From Serratia proteamaculans (lineage in GTDB: Bacteria; Pseudomonadota; Gammaproteobacteria; Enterobacterales; Enterobacteriaceae): a DNA stretch of 64,000 nucleotides. The notes under the pieces were generated by a model, which ran no database searches, had not been told where the DNA came from, and worked only from the letters and a program-made list of their open reading frames with translations. The DNA is taken from NCBI RefSeq assembly GCF_013337185.1, contig NZ_SWDE01000003.1, forward strand, positions 434,001 to 498,000. Direction: 5' to 3'. The stretch's first letter is position 1; every line of letters starts with the position of its first letter. Of this stretch, positions 23,129-36,367 are shown piece by piece. Position numbers and translations under genes: made by a program.

Positions 23129-24646
23129 ATGTCCGGGATCGACTTTAAGCAGAAAATCAGCTTCCAGCGGCCATTCAGCAAGCCAATTGAAGCTGAGGAA
23201 GAGTACGACATTGTCCGGCAGTTCGAGAGCGATCGCGGACGCATAGTCAATTCCGCCGCCATTCGCCGTCTGCAGCAAAAAACCCAGGTGTTTCCTCTCG
23301 AGCGTAATGCCGCGGTGCGCAGTCGCCTGACGCACTCGATGGAGGTGCAACAGGTCGGAAGGCATATCGCCAAAGAGATCCTCAATCGTTTTAAACAAGA
23401 CGGGCGAGTCGACGAACTCGGCCTGACCAAACTGCTGGATCCCTTTGAGAGCATTGTCGAGATGGCCTGCCTGATGCATGACATCGGCAACCCGCCTTTC
23501 GGGCACTTTGGCGAGTCGGCGATCAACAACTGGTTTTCCCAGCGCCTCGATCCCGCCAGCTGTGGCAGCGAGCCGGCCAGCAACGATCGTTGCCAGGTCA
23601 GTGCACTGCGGCTGCATGAAGGCGAGAGCGATCTTAACCGCCTGCGTAGCCGTATCCGTCAGGATCTCAGCCATTTTGAAGGCAATGCCCAGGCTATCCG
23701 GTTGGTGCACACGCTGCTGAAGCTTAACCTGACCTACGCGCAGGTGGGCTGTATCCTGAAATATACCCGCCCGGCCTATTGGGCCAGCGCTATTCCTGCC
23801 AGCCATAACTACCTGATGAAAAAACCGGGCTTTTATCTGGCAGAAGAGGCGTTTGTCGATCGACTGCGTCGCGAGTTGAATATGGGCGAGTTCGACCGCT
23901 TCCCATTGACCTATATTATGGAGGCGGCTGATGATATTTCGTACTGCGTGGCCGATTTGGAAGATGCGGTGGAAAAAAATATTTTCACCGTCGAGCAGCT
24001 TTACCAGCATTTAACTCAGGAATGGGGCGAGGTTACGCCGGGTGATTTGTTTGATAAAACCGTGGCCAGCGCATTTCGTAAAATCGATCGCGGTGGCGCG
24101 CGGCGCAGTAGTGAAGATCAGTTCTTCATGTATTTACGGGTATTTACCGTGGCGCGGTTGGTCCCGCATGCGGCGCAGCGTTTTATTGATAACCTGGAGG
24201 CGGTCTATCAGGGAAACTTTAATCAGGCGCTGCTGGAGGACTCCAGCCCGGCTTACAAATTGCTGAAAATCTTCAAAAATGTCGCATTCAAACACGTGTT
24301 CAATCACCCGGAAGTGGAACAGCTTGAGCTGCAGGGCTACCGGGTTATCAGCGGCCTGCTGGATATATACAGCCCACTGTTGGCGATGCCGCTGGCGGAC
24401 TTTACCCTGCTGGTGCAGGAAGACAGCCATCGTGCCTATCCGATCGAAACGCGTCTGTTTCATAAGCTTTCAACCAAACATCGGTTGGCCTATATCGAAG
24501 CGATTGAGGGCCTGCAGCATCTGTCATCAGAGCAGTTGGCGATCCGCGAGTATTATTTCCGTGCGCGTTTACTGCAGGATTATATCAGCGGCATGACCGA
24601 CCTTTATGCCTATGACGAATACCGACGATTAATGGCAGCGGAATAA
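23129..24646 (+). CDS. dgt: Deoxyguanosinetriphosphate triphosphohydrolase
   Basis: 505 residues from the ATG at 23129 ([16 protein letters not shown]), equal to E. coli Dgt; an in-frame TTG at 23090 would give an atypical extension. Dgt hydrolyses dGTP to deoxyguanosine and tripolyphosphate. The HD metal site is seen as [12 protein letters not shown] and [14 protein letters not shown] (about 117-126). Divergent from mtnN and upstream of degP as in E. coli. Confidence 0.96.
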   Translation: MSGIDFKQKISFQRPFSKPIEAEEEYDIVRQFESDRGRIVNSAAIRRLQQKTQVFPLERNAAVRSRLTHSMEVQQVGRHIAKEILNRFKQDGRVDELGLTKLLDPFESIVEMACLMHDIGNPPFGHFGESAINNWFSQRLDPASCGSEPASNDRCQVSALRLHEGESDLNRLRSRIRQDLSHFEGNAQAIRLVHTLLKLNLTYAQVGCILKYTRPAYWASAIPASHNYLMKKPGFYLAEEAFVDRLRRELNMGEFDRFPLTYIMEAADDISYCVADLEDAVEKNIFTVEQLYQHLTQEWGEVTPGDLFDKTVASAFRKIDRGGARRSSEDQFFMYLRVFTVARLVPHAAQRFIDNLEAVYQGNFNQALLEDSSPAYKLLKIFKNVAFKHVFNHPEVEQLELQGYRVISGLLDIYSPLLAMPLADFTLLVQEDSHRAYPIETRLFHKLSTKHRLAYIEAIEGLQHLSSEQLAIREYYFRARLLQDYISGMTDLYAYDEYRRLMAAE

Positions 24647-24757
24647 TTCATTCAGCTAATAAATATTATTTTAAGCATTTTGCCTGGCGGCGCAGGATCT
24701 ATTTCGAGTTTTGTAAAGACGGACAATATTTGTTTACTATTACCAATAACCTGCGCC

Positions 24758-24785
24758 GGAACTTAGCGGTATTAATAGGTTCTGA
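24758..24785 (+). promoter_or_regulatory. Sigma-E promoter of degP
   Basis: GGAACTT (24758-24764) and TCTGA (24781-24785) are spaced by 16 bases, an excellent sigma-E match in the same position as in E. coli degP. A GTAAA half-site at 24715-24719 could belong to a CpxR box but the second half is weak. Confidence 0.85.
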
Positions 24786-24838
24786 TTATGCACAAAGACC
24801 CTAATATTTTCTGAACGACTTTTATAAGAGACACACAG

Positions 24839-26281
24839 ATGAAAAAAACCGCATTAGTTCTGAGCGCATTGGCATTCAGTATTGGTATGGCGATGGGCCC
24901 GATGACGGCCAGCGCCGCAGAAAGCGCTTCTTCCAGCACTCAGCAATTGCCAAGTCTGGCACCGATGCTGGAAAAAGTGATGCCTTCCGTGGTGAGCATT
25001 AATGTTGAAGGCAGCACCACGGTCAACACGGCGAAGATGCCACCGCAGTTCCAACAGTTCTTCGGTGAAGACTCGCCGTTCTGCCAGGACGGTTCGCCAT
25101 TCCAGGCTTCGCCGATGTGCCAGGGCGGCGGGCCTGGCGGTGAGCCGGGTGCACCAGGCCAGGGGACTCAGCAGAAATTCCAGGCGCTGGGTGCCGGGGT
25201 GGTGATTGATGCCGCGAAAGGCTACGTGGTGACCAACAACCACGTGGTGGAGAACGCCAACAAAATTCAGGTCCAACTGAGCGATGGCCGTAAATTTGAC
25301 GCCAAGGTAATCGGTAAGGATCCGCGTTCCGATATCGCGTTGATCCAGCTGAAAGACTTTAAAAATCTGACGGCGATCAAGATGGCGGACTCCGAACAAC
25401 TGCGCGTCGGCGATTACACCGTTGCGATTGGTAACCCGTATGGGTTGGGTGAGACCGCTACCTCAGGCATTGTTTCTGCGCTGGGTCGTAGCGGGCTGAA
25501 TATCGAAAATTACGAGAACTTTATCCAGACCGATGCAGCGATTAACCGCGGTAACTCCGGCGGCGCGTTGGTTAACCTGAACGGCGAACTGATCGGCATT
25601 AACACCGCCATTTTGGCACCGGACGGCGGCAACATCGGTATCGGCTTTGCCATTCCGAGCAACATGGTGAAAAACCTGACGGCGCAGATGGTCGAATATG
25701 GCCAGGTGAAACGCGGCGAATTGGGCATTATGGGGACCGAGCTGAATTCTGAGCTGGCGAAAGCGATGAAAGTGGACGCGCAGCGTGGGGCCTTTGTCAG
25801 CCAGGTGATGCCGAAATCTTCTGCCGCCAAGGCGGGTATCAAGGCCGGTGACGTGATTGTTACCATGAACGGTAAAGCCATCTCCAGCTTTGCATCCTTC
25901 CGGGCGGAAATCGGTACTCTGCCGGTAGGCAGCAAAATGTCGCTGGGGATCATCCGCGACGGCAAGCCTGTCACCGTGGACGTTACCCTGGAGCAAAGTT
26001 CTCAGACTCAGGTTGAATCCGGCAATATCTACACCGGTATTGAAGGTGCCGAACTGAGCAATGGTCAGGCTGGCGCTCAGAAAGGCGTGAAGGTCGATAA
26101 CGTCAAGGCAGGCAGCGCTGCTGCGCGCATCGGCCTGAAAAAAGGCGACTTTATCCTTGGGGTTAACCAGCAGCCGATCCAGAACCTGGGCGAACTGCGT
26201 AAAATTCTCGACAGCAAACCGTCGGTATTGGCGCTGAATATCCTGCGCGGTGATACCACGCTGTATCTGCTGATGCAGTAA
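24839..26281 (+). CDS. degP: Periplasmic serine endoprotease/chaperone DegP (HtrA)
   Basis: 480 residues. DegP degrades and refolds misfolded envelope proteins. A signal peptide ends at TASA-A (about 26). The catalytic triad is His135 (TNNHVV), Asp165 (DPRSDIAL) and Ser240 (RGNSGGAL). Two cysteines in the LA loop (82 and 94) sit beside a glycine/proline-rich stretch. Two PDZ domains follow (about 285-375 and 390-475). Expressed from the sigma-E promoter listed above. In E. coli the next gene is cdaR; here it is barA, convergent. Confidence 0.97.
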   Translation: MKKTALVLSALAFSIGMAMGPMTASAAESASSSTQQLPSLAPMLEKVMPSVVSINVEGSTTVNTAKMPPQFQQFFGEDSPFCQDGSPFQASPMCQGGGPGGEPGAPGQGTQQKFQALGAGVVIDAAKGYVVTNNHVVENANKIQVQLSDGRKFDAKVIGKDPRSDIALIQLKDFKNLTAIKMADSEQLRVGDYTVAIGNPYGLGETATSGIVSALGRSGLNIENYENFIQTDAAINRGNSGGALVNLNGELIGINTAILAPDGGNIGIGFAIPSNMVKNLTAQMVEYGQVKRGELGIMGTELNSELAKAMKVDAQRGAFVSQVMPKSSAAKAGIKAGDVIVTMNGKAISSFASFRAEIGTLPVGSKMSLGIIRDGKPVTVDVTLEQSSQTQVESGNIYTGIEGAELSNGQAGAQKGVKVDNVKAGSAAARIGLKKGDFILGVNQQPIQNLGELRKILDSKPSVLALNILRGDTTLYLLMQ

Positions 26282-26302
26282 TTAATCAGCCCCGGCTAAA
26301 AC

Positions 26303-26325
26303 GGCACGCTTCGGCGTGCCTTTTT
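26303..26325 (+). terminator. Terminator after degP
   Basis: GGCACGC-TTCG-GCGTGCC with a stable tetraloop, followed by five T residues. Confidence 0.9.
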
Positions 26326-26338
26326 ATTGCGTGCGGTA

Positions 26339-29059
26339 TCAGCCCAGATGAGTACGAGCCGCCTGGCTGACCAGCTCAATCTCATCCAACAGTTCCAGCC
26401 ATTCCGGCTCCAGCTCATCGTTGCTGACGCCCTGACGCAACTGCTGTTCAAGGTAGAAACACAGCTGTTTCAGGCGCGGTACGCCGCTGTAGCTGCAACT
26501 GCCGTGCAGTTTGTGGATCAAATCGAGAATGCCGTCATCCGGCGTGCCGTCCAGTATTGCTTGCACCCGGTCGCTGACCTGCGGCAGGAAATCGAGCAGC
26601 ATCTGCAACAGATCATGTGCCAGATCGGGTTTGTTCGCCGCCTGGCGCAGTGCCAACGGCCAGTCGAGCGACAGCAGCGGTTGATTGACCGCCGTTTCCG
26701 GCTCCGGTTCGCCGCTGTAATAACGCGCCAATACGCGGGTCAGCATCGCTTCGTCAATCGGCTTGGCCAGATAGTCATCCATCCCGGCCTGCAGCAAATG
26801 CTCACGCTCGCCACTGACGGCATGGGCGGTGACGGCGACGATTGGCGTCGAATTGTGGTGCGGCAGCTGGCGGATCAACTCGCTGGTACGAATGCCGTCA
26901 ATATTGGGCATCTGAATATCCATCAGGATCAAGTCCAGCACGTTGTCGCGCGCCAGCAGCAATGCTTCTTCTCCGCTTTCACATAGCAGGGTCTTTTCCA
27001 CCTGTTCGGCCAGCAGAGTGCCAATCAGCTTCAGGTTGGCCGGGTTATCGTCGACCGCCATCACCGTCAGCGGCAGGCGCTTATGTTCCGGCACGGCGGC
27101 GAGGCGCAGCGGTGTTTCCATACGCAGCAGCGGGAACAGACGGTTGCTGGTGATCGGTTTGATCAGGCAGCCGGCGGCGCCTTGCTGTTTAAGCTGCTCG
27201 GCATTGATCTGTGACTGAGAGGGCAGCGCCAGAATCACCCGGTCGGCAATCTTCAACGCTGCCAGCAGCTTGCTTTCGTGCTGCGCCATATTCTCGCGGA
27301 ACGGGATCGGCACTCCCACCAGCAGGAAGTCGTAATTTTTCTTCGGTAACTGGGCCAGCGTTGGTGAATGGGTGATCACCAAATGGGTGACGCTCAGCAT
27401 ATTCAGCGTTGCCTGCGCCGCCATCGGGTTGGCTTCGATATAGCCCAGAGTCTTGCCCTGCAGGTCCGGCAGGTTTGACGGCAGCGACAGCATGCCCTCA
27501 TGCAGGTCGAGAGTGATATGGAACCAGAAGGTCGAACCCCGGTTCAACTGGCTGTGGAAGCAGATATCGCCCCCCATCTCTTTCACCAGTTTTTGAGTGA
27601 TCACCAGCCCCAGCCCGGTTCCGCCGTGACGGCGTGAAATACTGGCATCCGCCTGACGGAAGGCCTGGAACAGCTGCGACTGCTGCCGTTCCGAGATGCC
27701 AATGCCGGTGTCATGGATTTGTACTTCCAGCTCCATCTGGCGATCCTGCTGGCCACGCAGTTCGACGCGGATATCAATGTTGCCGGTTTCGGTAAATTTA
27801 ATCGCGTTGCCCAGCAGGTTGGTAATGATCTGTTGCAGCCGCAAGGAGTCGCCAATCACCTGTTCCGGCACGTCGTTATGCACGTCCAGCGTCAGCTCCA
27901 GCCCTTTCTCATGGGCGCTGGGCGCCAGCAGCACAATCACTTCGTCCAGTGTCTCACGCAGCGAGAATGGAATATGCTCCAGCACCAGCTTGCCGGCCTC
28001 CAGCTTGGAGAAGTCCAGCACGTCGTTGATGATGGTCAGCAGGTTATTGGCCGAGCGCTCGATGGTTTGCAGATAGTCGGTCTGGGTGACGCTCATTTCG
28101 GTTTTCAGCATCTGGCGGGTAAAGCCGATCACGCCGTTGAGCGGGGTACGCAGCTCGTGCGACATGTTCGCCAGGAACTCGGATTTGATACGCGCCGCTT
28201 CCTGGGCGCGTTTTTTCGCCAGGTCCAGCTCGACGTTCTGGATCTCCATTTGCTCCAGCGTTTCGCGCAGATCGGAGGTCGCCTGATCGATATTTTGCTG
28301 CATTTCTTCGTGGTAGGCGGTGAGCGACATCGCCATCGAGTTGATGCCATTCTTCAGCATGTGCAGTTCGCCGAGCATAAAACCTTCGACGCGGCTGTCG
28401 AGCTGGCCACGGCGGATGCGGTCAACGGTGTTCACCATATTGCGGATCGGGCCGGTGACGTCGCGCATCAGGCGGTAAGCAAACAGAATGGCGATACACA
28501 TGCACAGCAGCAACAGCAGGGTGGAGACAAACACCTCTTTGTATTGCTGCAAACGGACCGACTGCAGATCCAGCTCGATCGCCACATAGCCCAGGCGGTT
28601 GTCCTGCTGAGGATCGCTGCTGGCGGTTTGATCCGGATACTGGCTCTCTGCCAGGATCGGGGTGCGCAGGATCAGTGAGTCGCCACGCCGTGTCAGCATC
28701 AGATCGGTGGGGATGGGCACCCCTTTCGGCAACTGCAGCTGGGTAAAGTTGTGATGGTAATTGGAGGTGACAAACAGATTATTCTGCGCGTCGAACACCG
28801 TAATGGAACGGACGATGTCTGAGTGGCGACGATGTAACAGGCTGACCAATTGCCTGACCGATTCGCGGCTGCGGAACGTCATGCCGTATTCGCTGGCCAC
28901 CGCCAGGGGTTCGATAATACTGGCACCGGCGTCAACCAATTGTTCCTGTAATTCATTGTAGCGATGCACCACGAAGAAGGTGCTGAGCAACAGACCAATC
29001 AACAGCGTTGGGGCCAGAATCAGGATCATCATGCGCGCCCGCAGGCTGTATTTGGTCAT
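26339..29059 (-). CDS. barA: Hybrid sensor histidine kinase BarA
   Basis: 906 residues (E. coli 918). BarA senses short-chain carboxylates and phosphorylates UvrY, which turns on the csrB/csrC small RNAs. Order: membrane helix 10-31, periplasmic domain, membrane helix about 176-195, HAMP, HisKA with His301 ([11 protein letters not shown]), ATPase domain ([13 protein letters not shown]), a degenerate receiver, a receiver with the phospho-Asp in [13 protein letters not shown], and a C-terminal HPt domain ([13 protein letters not shown]). The phosphorelay residues all look intact. Divergent from the rlmD remnant and relA. Confidence 0.96.
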   Translation of the reverse strand: MTKYSLRARMMILILAPTLLIGLLLSTFFVVHRYNELQEQLVDAGASIIEPLAVASEYGMTFRSRESVRQLVSLLHRRHSDIVRSITVFDAQNNLFVTSNYHHNFTQLQLPKGVPIPTDLMLTRRGDSLILRTPILAESQYPDQTASSDPQQDNRLGYVAIELDLQSVRLQQYKEVFVSTLLLLLCMCIAILFAYRLMRDVTGPIRNMVNTVDRIRRGQLDSRVEGFMLGELHMLKNGINSMAMSLTAYHEEMQQNIDQATSDLRETLEQMEIQNVELDLAKKRAQEAARIKSEFLANMSHELRTPLNGVIGFTRQMLKTEMSVTQTDYLQTIERSANNLLTIINDVLDFSKLEAGKLVLEHIPFSLRETLDEVIVLLAPSAHEKGLELTLDVHNDVPEQVIGDSLRLQQIITNLLGNAIKFTETGNIDIRVELRGQQDRQMELEVQIHDTGIGISERQQSQLFQAFRQADASISRRHGGTGLGLVITQKLVKEMGGDICFHSQLNRGSTFWFHITLDLHEGMLSLPSNLPDLQGKTLGYIEANPMAAQATLNMLSVTHLVITHSPTLAQLPKKNYDFLLVGVPIPFRENMAQHESKLLAALKIADRVILALPSQSQINAEQLKQQGAAGCLIKPITSNRLFPLLRMETPLRLAAVPEHKRLPLTVMAVDDNPANLKLIGTLLAEQVEKTLLCESGEEALLLARDNVLDLILMDIQMPNIDGIRTSELIRQLPHHNSTPIVAVTAHAVSGEREHLLQAGMDDYLAKPIDEAMLTRVLARYYSGEPEPETAVNQPLLSLDWPLALRQAANKPDLAHDLLQMLLDFLPQVSDRVQAILDGTPDDGILDLIHKLHGSCSYSGVPRLKQLCFYLEQQLRQGVSNDELEPEWLELLDEIELVSQAARTHLG

Positions 29060-29128
29060 GGGATTCCAGTGTGGGAAAATTGCCGGACAGCCTCTACTTT
29101 AAATGAACCGGCACTCGATCGACAAACT

Positions 29129-29580
29129 ATGGCGCAATTCTTTATTCGGCAGCGGGCAGCGATAGCCTCGAAAAACTGTGCGCTGAAACGCCGTATTATC
29201 GGAGCGACGGGCTACGCTTAGACTTTGGTTGGTGTGACTTTATTCAGATAAATAGCTTATTAAATCAGTTAATGATGGGGCCTGCCCTTGAATGGTTAGC
29301 TATTCAACCCAATGATCGGGTATTGGATCTGTTCTGCGGCCTGGGGCTTTTTACCCTGCCGTTGGCGCGCTGCGCCGCTGCGGTGGCAGGTAGAGAAGGT
29401 GTTGCCACACCGGGAGCGAATGGGCAATATAATGCACATAAGAATAGGCTGAGTCACGCTGGCTTCTTATCTTATCGTCTTGCGCGTGTGTGGATGTTGG
29501 ACAGGTTTCCGCATACGGGGCATCTTGAGTCAATGGCGCTGTTGATTAACGGTGGTGCGCCAGAGTTCGCTGCAAAGTAG
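29129..29580 (+). pseudogene. rlmD: 23S rRNA (uracil-1939-C5)-methyltransferase RlmD, degraded
   Basis: rlmD normally has about 430 codons and lies between barA and relA. Here only pieces remain. It opens ATG GCG CAA TTC TTT (MAQF, the RlmD start), then changes frame into DSLEKLCAETPYYRSDGLRLDF, corresponding to about residue 235 of E. coli RlmD. It continues through ALEWLAIQPNDRVLDLFCGLGLF (SAM site), jumps again after NAHKNRLS and ends with MLDRFPHTGHLESMALL. The Fe-S cysteines of the N-terminus and the catalytic-Cys motif SCNPATLARD are gone, so no activity is expected. A 102-codon open frame (29272-29580) survives. Confidence 0.9.
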
Positions 29581-29589
29581 GGAGAGGTT

Positions 29590-31821
29590 ATGGTTGCGGT
29601 AAGAAGTGCACATCTGAACACGGCTGGCGAATTTGCACTCGATGAGTGGATAGCCAGCTTGGGGCTACCTAACCCGCAGTCATGTGAGCGATTAGCCGCA
29701 ACCTGGCGCTACTGTGAGCAACAGACCCAGAACCATCCCAACGCGCCGCTGTTGCTGTGGCGTGGGCTGGAAATGGTTGAAATCCTCTCCACCCTGAGCA
29801 TGGACAACGACAGCATGCGCGCCGCGCTGCTGTTCCCGCTGGTGGATGCCGGTATTGTACAGGAAGAAACCCTGACCGAAGCCTTCGGCAAGGGCATCAC
29901 CTATCTGGTACATGGCGTACGCGATATGGACGCCATCCGCCAACTGAAAGCCACCCAAAACGATTCGATGGCCTCCGAACAGGTCGACAACGTGCGCCGC
30001 ATGCTGTTGGCGATGGTGGAGGATTTCCGCTGCGTGGTGATCAAGCTGGCGGAGCGTATCGCCCACCTGCGTGAAGTGAAAGATGCGCCGGAAGACGAAC
30101 GGGTGCTGGCGGCCAAAGAGTGTTCGAATATCTATGCACCACTGGCCAACCGTCTCGGTATCGGGCAACTGAAATGGGAGCTGGAAGATTTCTGCTTCCG
30201 CTACCTGCACCCGGACGAATACAAACGTATCGCCAAGCTGCTGCATGAACGCCGTATCGATCGCGAACAGTTTATCGATGATTTCGTTGCCTCGCTGCGT
30301 AGCGCGATGGGGGACGAGGGCGTCAAGGCCGACATTTACGGTCGGCCAAAACACATCTACAGCATCTGGCGCAAGATGCAGAAGAAAGCGCTGGCGTTTG
30401 ACGAGCTGTTTGACGTGCGCGCGGTGCGCGTGGTGGTCGAGCGCTTGCAGGACTGCTATGCGGCGCTGGGGATTGTGCATACCCACTTCCGTCATCTGCC
30501 GGATGAGTTCGACGACTATGTCGCCAACCCGAAACCCAACGGCTATCAGTCGATCCACACCGTGGTTCTGGGGCCACGCGGTAAAACGCTGGAAATCCAG
30601 ATCCGCACCCGCCAGATGCACGAAGATGCCGAACTGGGCGTAGCCGCGCACTGGAAATACAAAGAGGGCGCGGTTGCGACGGTACGTTCCGGCTATGAAG
30701 AACGTATCGCCTGGCTGCGCAAACTGATCGCCTGGCAGGAAGAAATGGCGGATTCCGGCGAGATGCTCGACGAGGTTCGCAGCCAGGTATTCGACGATCG
30801 GGTTTATGTGTTTACCCCGAAAGGCGACGTGGTGGATCTGCCGGCAGGCTCTACGCCGCTCGACTTTGCCTATCATATTCACAGTGACGTCGGCCACCGC
30901 TGCATTGGCGCCAAAATTGGCGGCCGCATTGTGCCCTTCACCTACCAGCTGCGGATGGGCGATCAGATTGAAATTATCACCCAGAAGCAGCCGAACCCGA
31001 GCCGCGACTGGTTGAACCCGAACCTGGGCTATGTCACCACCAGCCGTGGGCGTTCCAAGATCCATAACTGGTTCCGCAAGCAGGATCGCGACAAGAACAT
31101 CCTGGCAGGTCGCCAGATGCTGGACAACGAGCTGGAACACCTCGGTATCAGCCTGAAAGAGGCCGAGAAGCTGTTGATCCCGCGTTACAACATGAATTCG
31201 CTAGATGAAATCCTGGCGGCGATTGGCGGCGGGGATATCCGTCTCAATCAGATGGTGAACTTCCTGCAGGGCAAGTTCAACAAACCGAGCGCCGAAGAGC
31301 AGGATCGCGAAGCGTTACGCCAACTGGTTCAGCACAAGGCGCCGCCGGCAACTCGCAGCAAGGACAACGGCCGGGTGGTGGTGGAAGGGGTAGGCAACCT
31401 GATGCACCACATTGCCCGCTGCTGCCAGCCGATCCCGGGCGACGATATTGTCGGCTTTATCACCCAGGGGCGTGGTATCTCCATCCATCGGGCAGACTGT
31501 GATCAACTGGTGGATCTGCAGTCGCACGCGCCGGAACGTATCGTGGATGCGGTGTGGGGCGAGAGCTACTCCAGCGGGTACTCTTTGGTCGTCCGCGTGA
31601 TGGCCAACGATCGCAGCGGCCTGCTGCGAGACATCACCACCATTTTGGCCAACGAAAAGGTCAACGTGCTGGGCGTGGCCAGCCGCAGCGACACCAAAAA
31701 GCAGTTGGCGACCATAGATATGGATATTGAAATCTACAACCAGCAGGTGCTGGGCCGGGTATTGGCCAAGCTCAACCAACTGCCGGATGTGATAGACGCC
31801 AAACGACTGCACGGCAGCTAA
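29590..31821 (+). CDS. relA: GTP pyrophosphokinase RelA
   Basis: 743 residues (E. coli 744). Ribosome-associated (p)ppGpp synthetase of the stringent response. Order: degenerate hydrolase domain (about 30-190), synthetase domain with YGRPKHIYSIWRKM and FDELFDVRAVRVVV (about 250-290), TGS domain (DDRVYVFTPKGDVVDLPAGSTPLDFAY, about 405), zinc-finger region with HHIARCCQPIPGD and a C-terminal ACT/RRM domain. The start has a good ribosome site (GGGAGAGG) just after the rlmD remnant, whose 3' end may carry the relA promoter. Confidence 0.97.
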   Translation: MVAVRSAHLNTAGEFALDEWIASLGLPNPQSCERLAATWRYCEQQTQNHPNAPLLLWRGLEMVEILSTLSMDNDSMRAALLFPLVDAGIVQEETLTEAFGKGITYLVHGVRDMDAIRQLKATQNDSMASEQVDNVRRMLLAMVEDFRCVVIKLAERIAHLREVKDAPEDERVLAAKECSNIYAPLANRLGIGQLKWELEDFCFRYLHPDEYKRIAKLLHERRIDREQFIDDFVASLRSAMGDEGVKADIYGRPKHIYSIWRKMQKKALAFDELFDVRAVRVVVERLQDCYAALGIVHTHFRHLPDEFDDYVANPKPNGYQSIHTVVLGPRGKTLEIQIRTRQMHEDAELGVAAHWKYKEGAVATVRSGYEERIAWLRKLIAWQEEMADSGEMLDEVRSQVFDDRVYVFTPKGDVVDLPAGSTPLDFAYHIHSDVGHRCIGAKIGGRIVPFTYQLRMGDQIEIITQKQPNPSRDWLNPNLGYVTTSRGRSKIHNWFRKQDRDKNILAGRQMLDNELEHLGISLKEAEKLLIPRYNMNSLDEILAAIGGGDIRLNQMVNFLQGKFNKPSAEEQDREALRQLVQHKAPPATRSKDNGRVVVEGVGNLMHHIARCCQPIPGDDIVGFITQGRGISIHRADCDQLVDLQSHAPERIVDAVWGESYSSGYSLVVRVMANDRSGLLRDITTILANEKVNVLGVASRSDTKKQLATIDMDIEIYNQQVLGRVLAKLNQLPDVIDAKRLHGS

Positions 31822-31835
31822 CCTTACATTTTTAT

Positions 31836-31858
31836 CGGGGCCCATATATTGGGCCCCG
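31836..31858. other. Hairpin between relA and mazG
   Basis: CGGGGCCCA-TATAT-TGGGCCCCG has perfect 9-bp arms and lies 15 bases after the relA stop. There is no T-run, so it is more likely an mRNA stabiliser or processing signal than a terminator. Confidence 0.6.
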
Positions 31859-31878
31859 CACCTTTCAGAGACTTCGTC

Positions 31879-32673
31879 ATGACCCAATCTTCTCCGCTGC
31901 AACGCTTGCTGAACATCATGAAAACGCTGCGCGATCCGCAGGCCGGTTGCCCGTGGGATCGCAAGCAAACCTTCGCCACTATCGCCCCTTACACGCTGGA
32001 AGAAACCTATGAGGTGCTCGATGCCATTGAGCGCCAGGACTACGGCGATCTGCGTGATGAACTGGGCGATCTGCTGTTCCAGGTGGTGTTTTACGCTCAA
32101 ATGGGCCAGGAGCAGGGGCTGTTTGACTTCGACGAGGTGTGCAATGCCATCAGCGACAAGCTGGAACGCCGTCACCCGCATATCTTTGGCGAAGCCGATG
32201 CTGCGGACAGTGAAGCCGTTGCGGCGCGCTGGGAGCAACTGAAGGCCGGTGAACGCGCCGAGAAAGAGCTGCATTCGGCGCTGGATGATATTCCTCAGGC
32301 GCTGCCGGCGCTGATGAAGGCGCATAAAATCCAGAAACGTTGCGCCTCGGTCGGTTTTGACTGGCACACCCTGGGCCCGGTGCTGGACAAGGTGTACGAA
32401 GAGATCGACGAAGTGATGCATGAAGCGCGGCAGGCGGTGGTTGACGAGCAGAAGCTGGAAGAGGAAATCGGCGATCTGTTGTTCGCCACGGTGAATTTAT
32501 CGCGCCATCTTGGTCACAAGGCAGAAAACGCGCTGCAAGCCGCCAATCGCAAGTTCGAGCGCCGTTTCCGTCAGGTGGAAGAGATCGTCAAACAGCGCGG
32601 GCTGCAGATGGGCGAAGCCACGCTGGAGCAGATGGAAGAGGCGTGGCAACAGGTTAAACGCCAGGAAAACTAA
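31879..32673 (+). CDS. mazG: Nucleoside triphosphate pyrophosphohydrolase MazG
   Basis: 264 residues from MTQSSPLQRLLNIM (an upstream in-frame start at 31849 lies in the relA hairpin). MazG hydrolyses NTPs and dNTPs to monophosphates and dampens (p)ppGpp-linked stress. Two tandem MazG domains show the EExxE metal motifs as EETYEVLDAIE (about 37-47) and EEIDEVMHEAR (about 174-184), each followed by an ExxD element (ELGDLLFQVV, EEIGDLLFATV). The mazEF toxin-antitoxin genes that sit between relA and mazG in E. coli are absent. Confidence 0.95.
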   Translation: MTQSSPLQRLLNIMKTLRDPQAGCPWDRKQTFATIAPYTLEETYEVLDAIERQDYGDLRDELGDLLFQVVFYAQMGQEQGLFDFDEVCNAISDKLERRHPHIFGEADAADSEAVAARWEQLKAGERAEKELHSALDDIPQALPALMKAHKIQKRCASVGFDWHTLGPVLDKVYEEIDEVMHEARQAVVDEQKLEEEIGDLLFATVNLSRHLGHKAENALQAANRKFERRFRQVEEIVKQRGLQMGEATLEQMEEAWQQVKRQEN

Positions 32674-34678
<2,005 letters not shown>

Positions 34679-34690
34679 AATATTTGGTAG

Positions 34691-36055
<1,365 letters not shown>

Positions 36056-36080
36056 TAACGGCTCGATTCGTTGTTAAATA

Positions 36081-36105
36081 AAAACCCGCTGCGGCGGGTT
36101 TTTTT
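36081..36105 (+). terminator. Terminator after eno
   Basis: AAAACCCGC-TGCG-GCGGGTTTTTTT: a compact GC stem followed by a seven-base T-run. Confidence 0.9.
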
Positions 36106-36367
36106 ATAGGTATTATTCACTGAACTATAATTACAGTCAGTTATAGTATGTTATTTATTAGTGGCTTATTAATTGTTGTCCTGATGGTTTTTAACTCTAT
36201 AATTTAATTAGTGTAATAAAATTCTTATTTATAAATATCCTTTTTCATTGCGTTATATCTTTTAGTTACTAGACTGCCAATAAGGCAGAGTATTTACCTC
36301 CGTTGTCCTGCCTCCGTTCATTTCCTAAAACATGTGTTGACCTGCAGGTCAGCTGGGTGAGGGCTTG
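36106..36367. other. AT-rich leader of the sulfur operon
   Basis: About 260 bases with clearly lower GC than the flanks. The only structure seen is an inverted repeat ACTATAA (36124-36130) and TTATAGT (36141-36147) with a ten-base spacer, which could be an operator. It marks the left edge of the accessory block between eno and queE. Confidence 0.5.

Noticed and set aside
28964-29221. Forward open frame of 85 codons opposite the barA start
   Set aside because: Only its last 30 codons are meaningful, being the out-of-frame start of the rlmD remnant; the rest is antisense barA.
29692-31140. Reverse open frame of 482 codons inside relA
   Set aside because: Antisense shadow of relA with the His/Gln-rich composition typical of such frames.
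31822-32040. mazEF toxin-antitoxin genes between relA and mazG
   Set aside because: Only 57 bases separate relA and mazG, filled by a hairpin; there is no room for mazEF.
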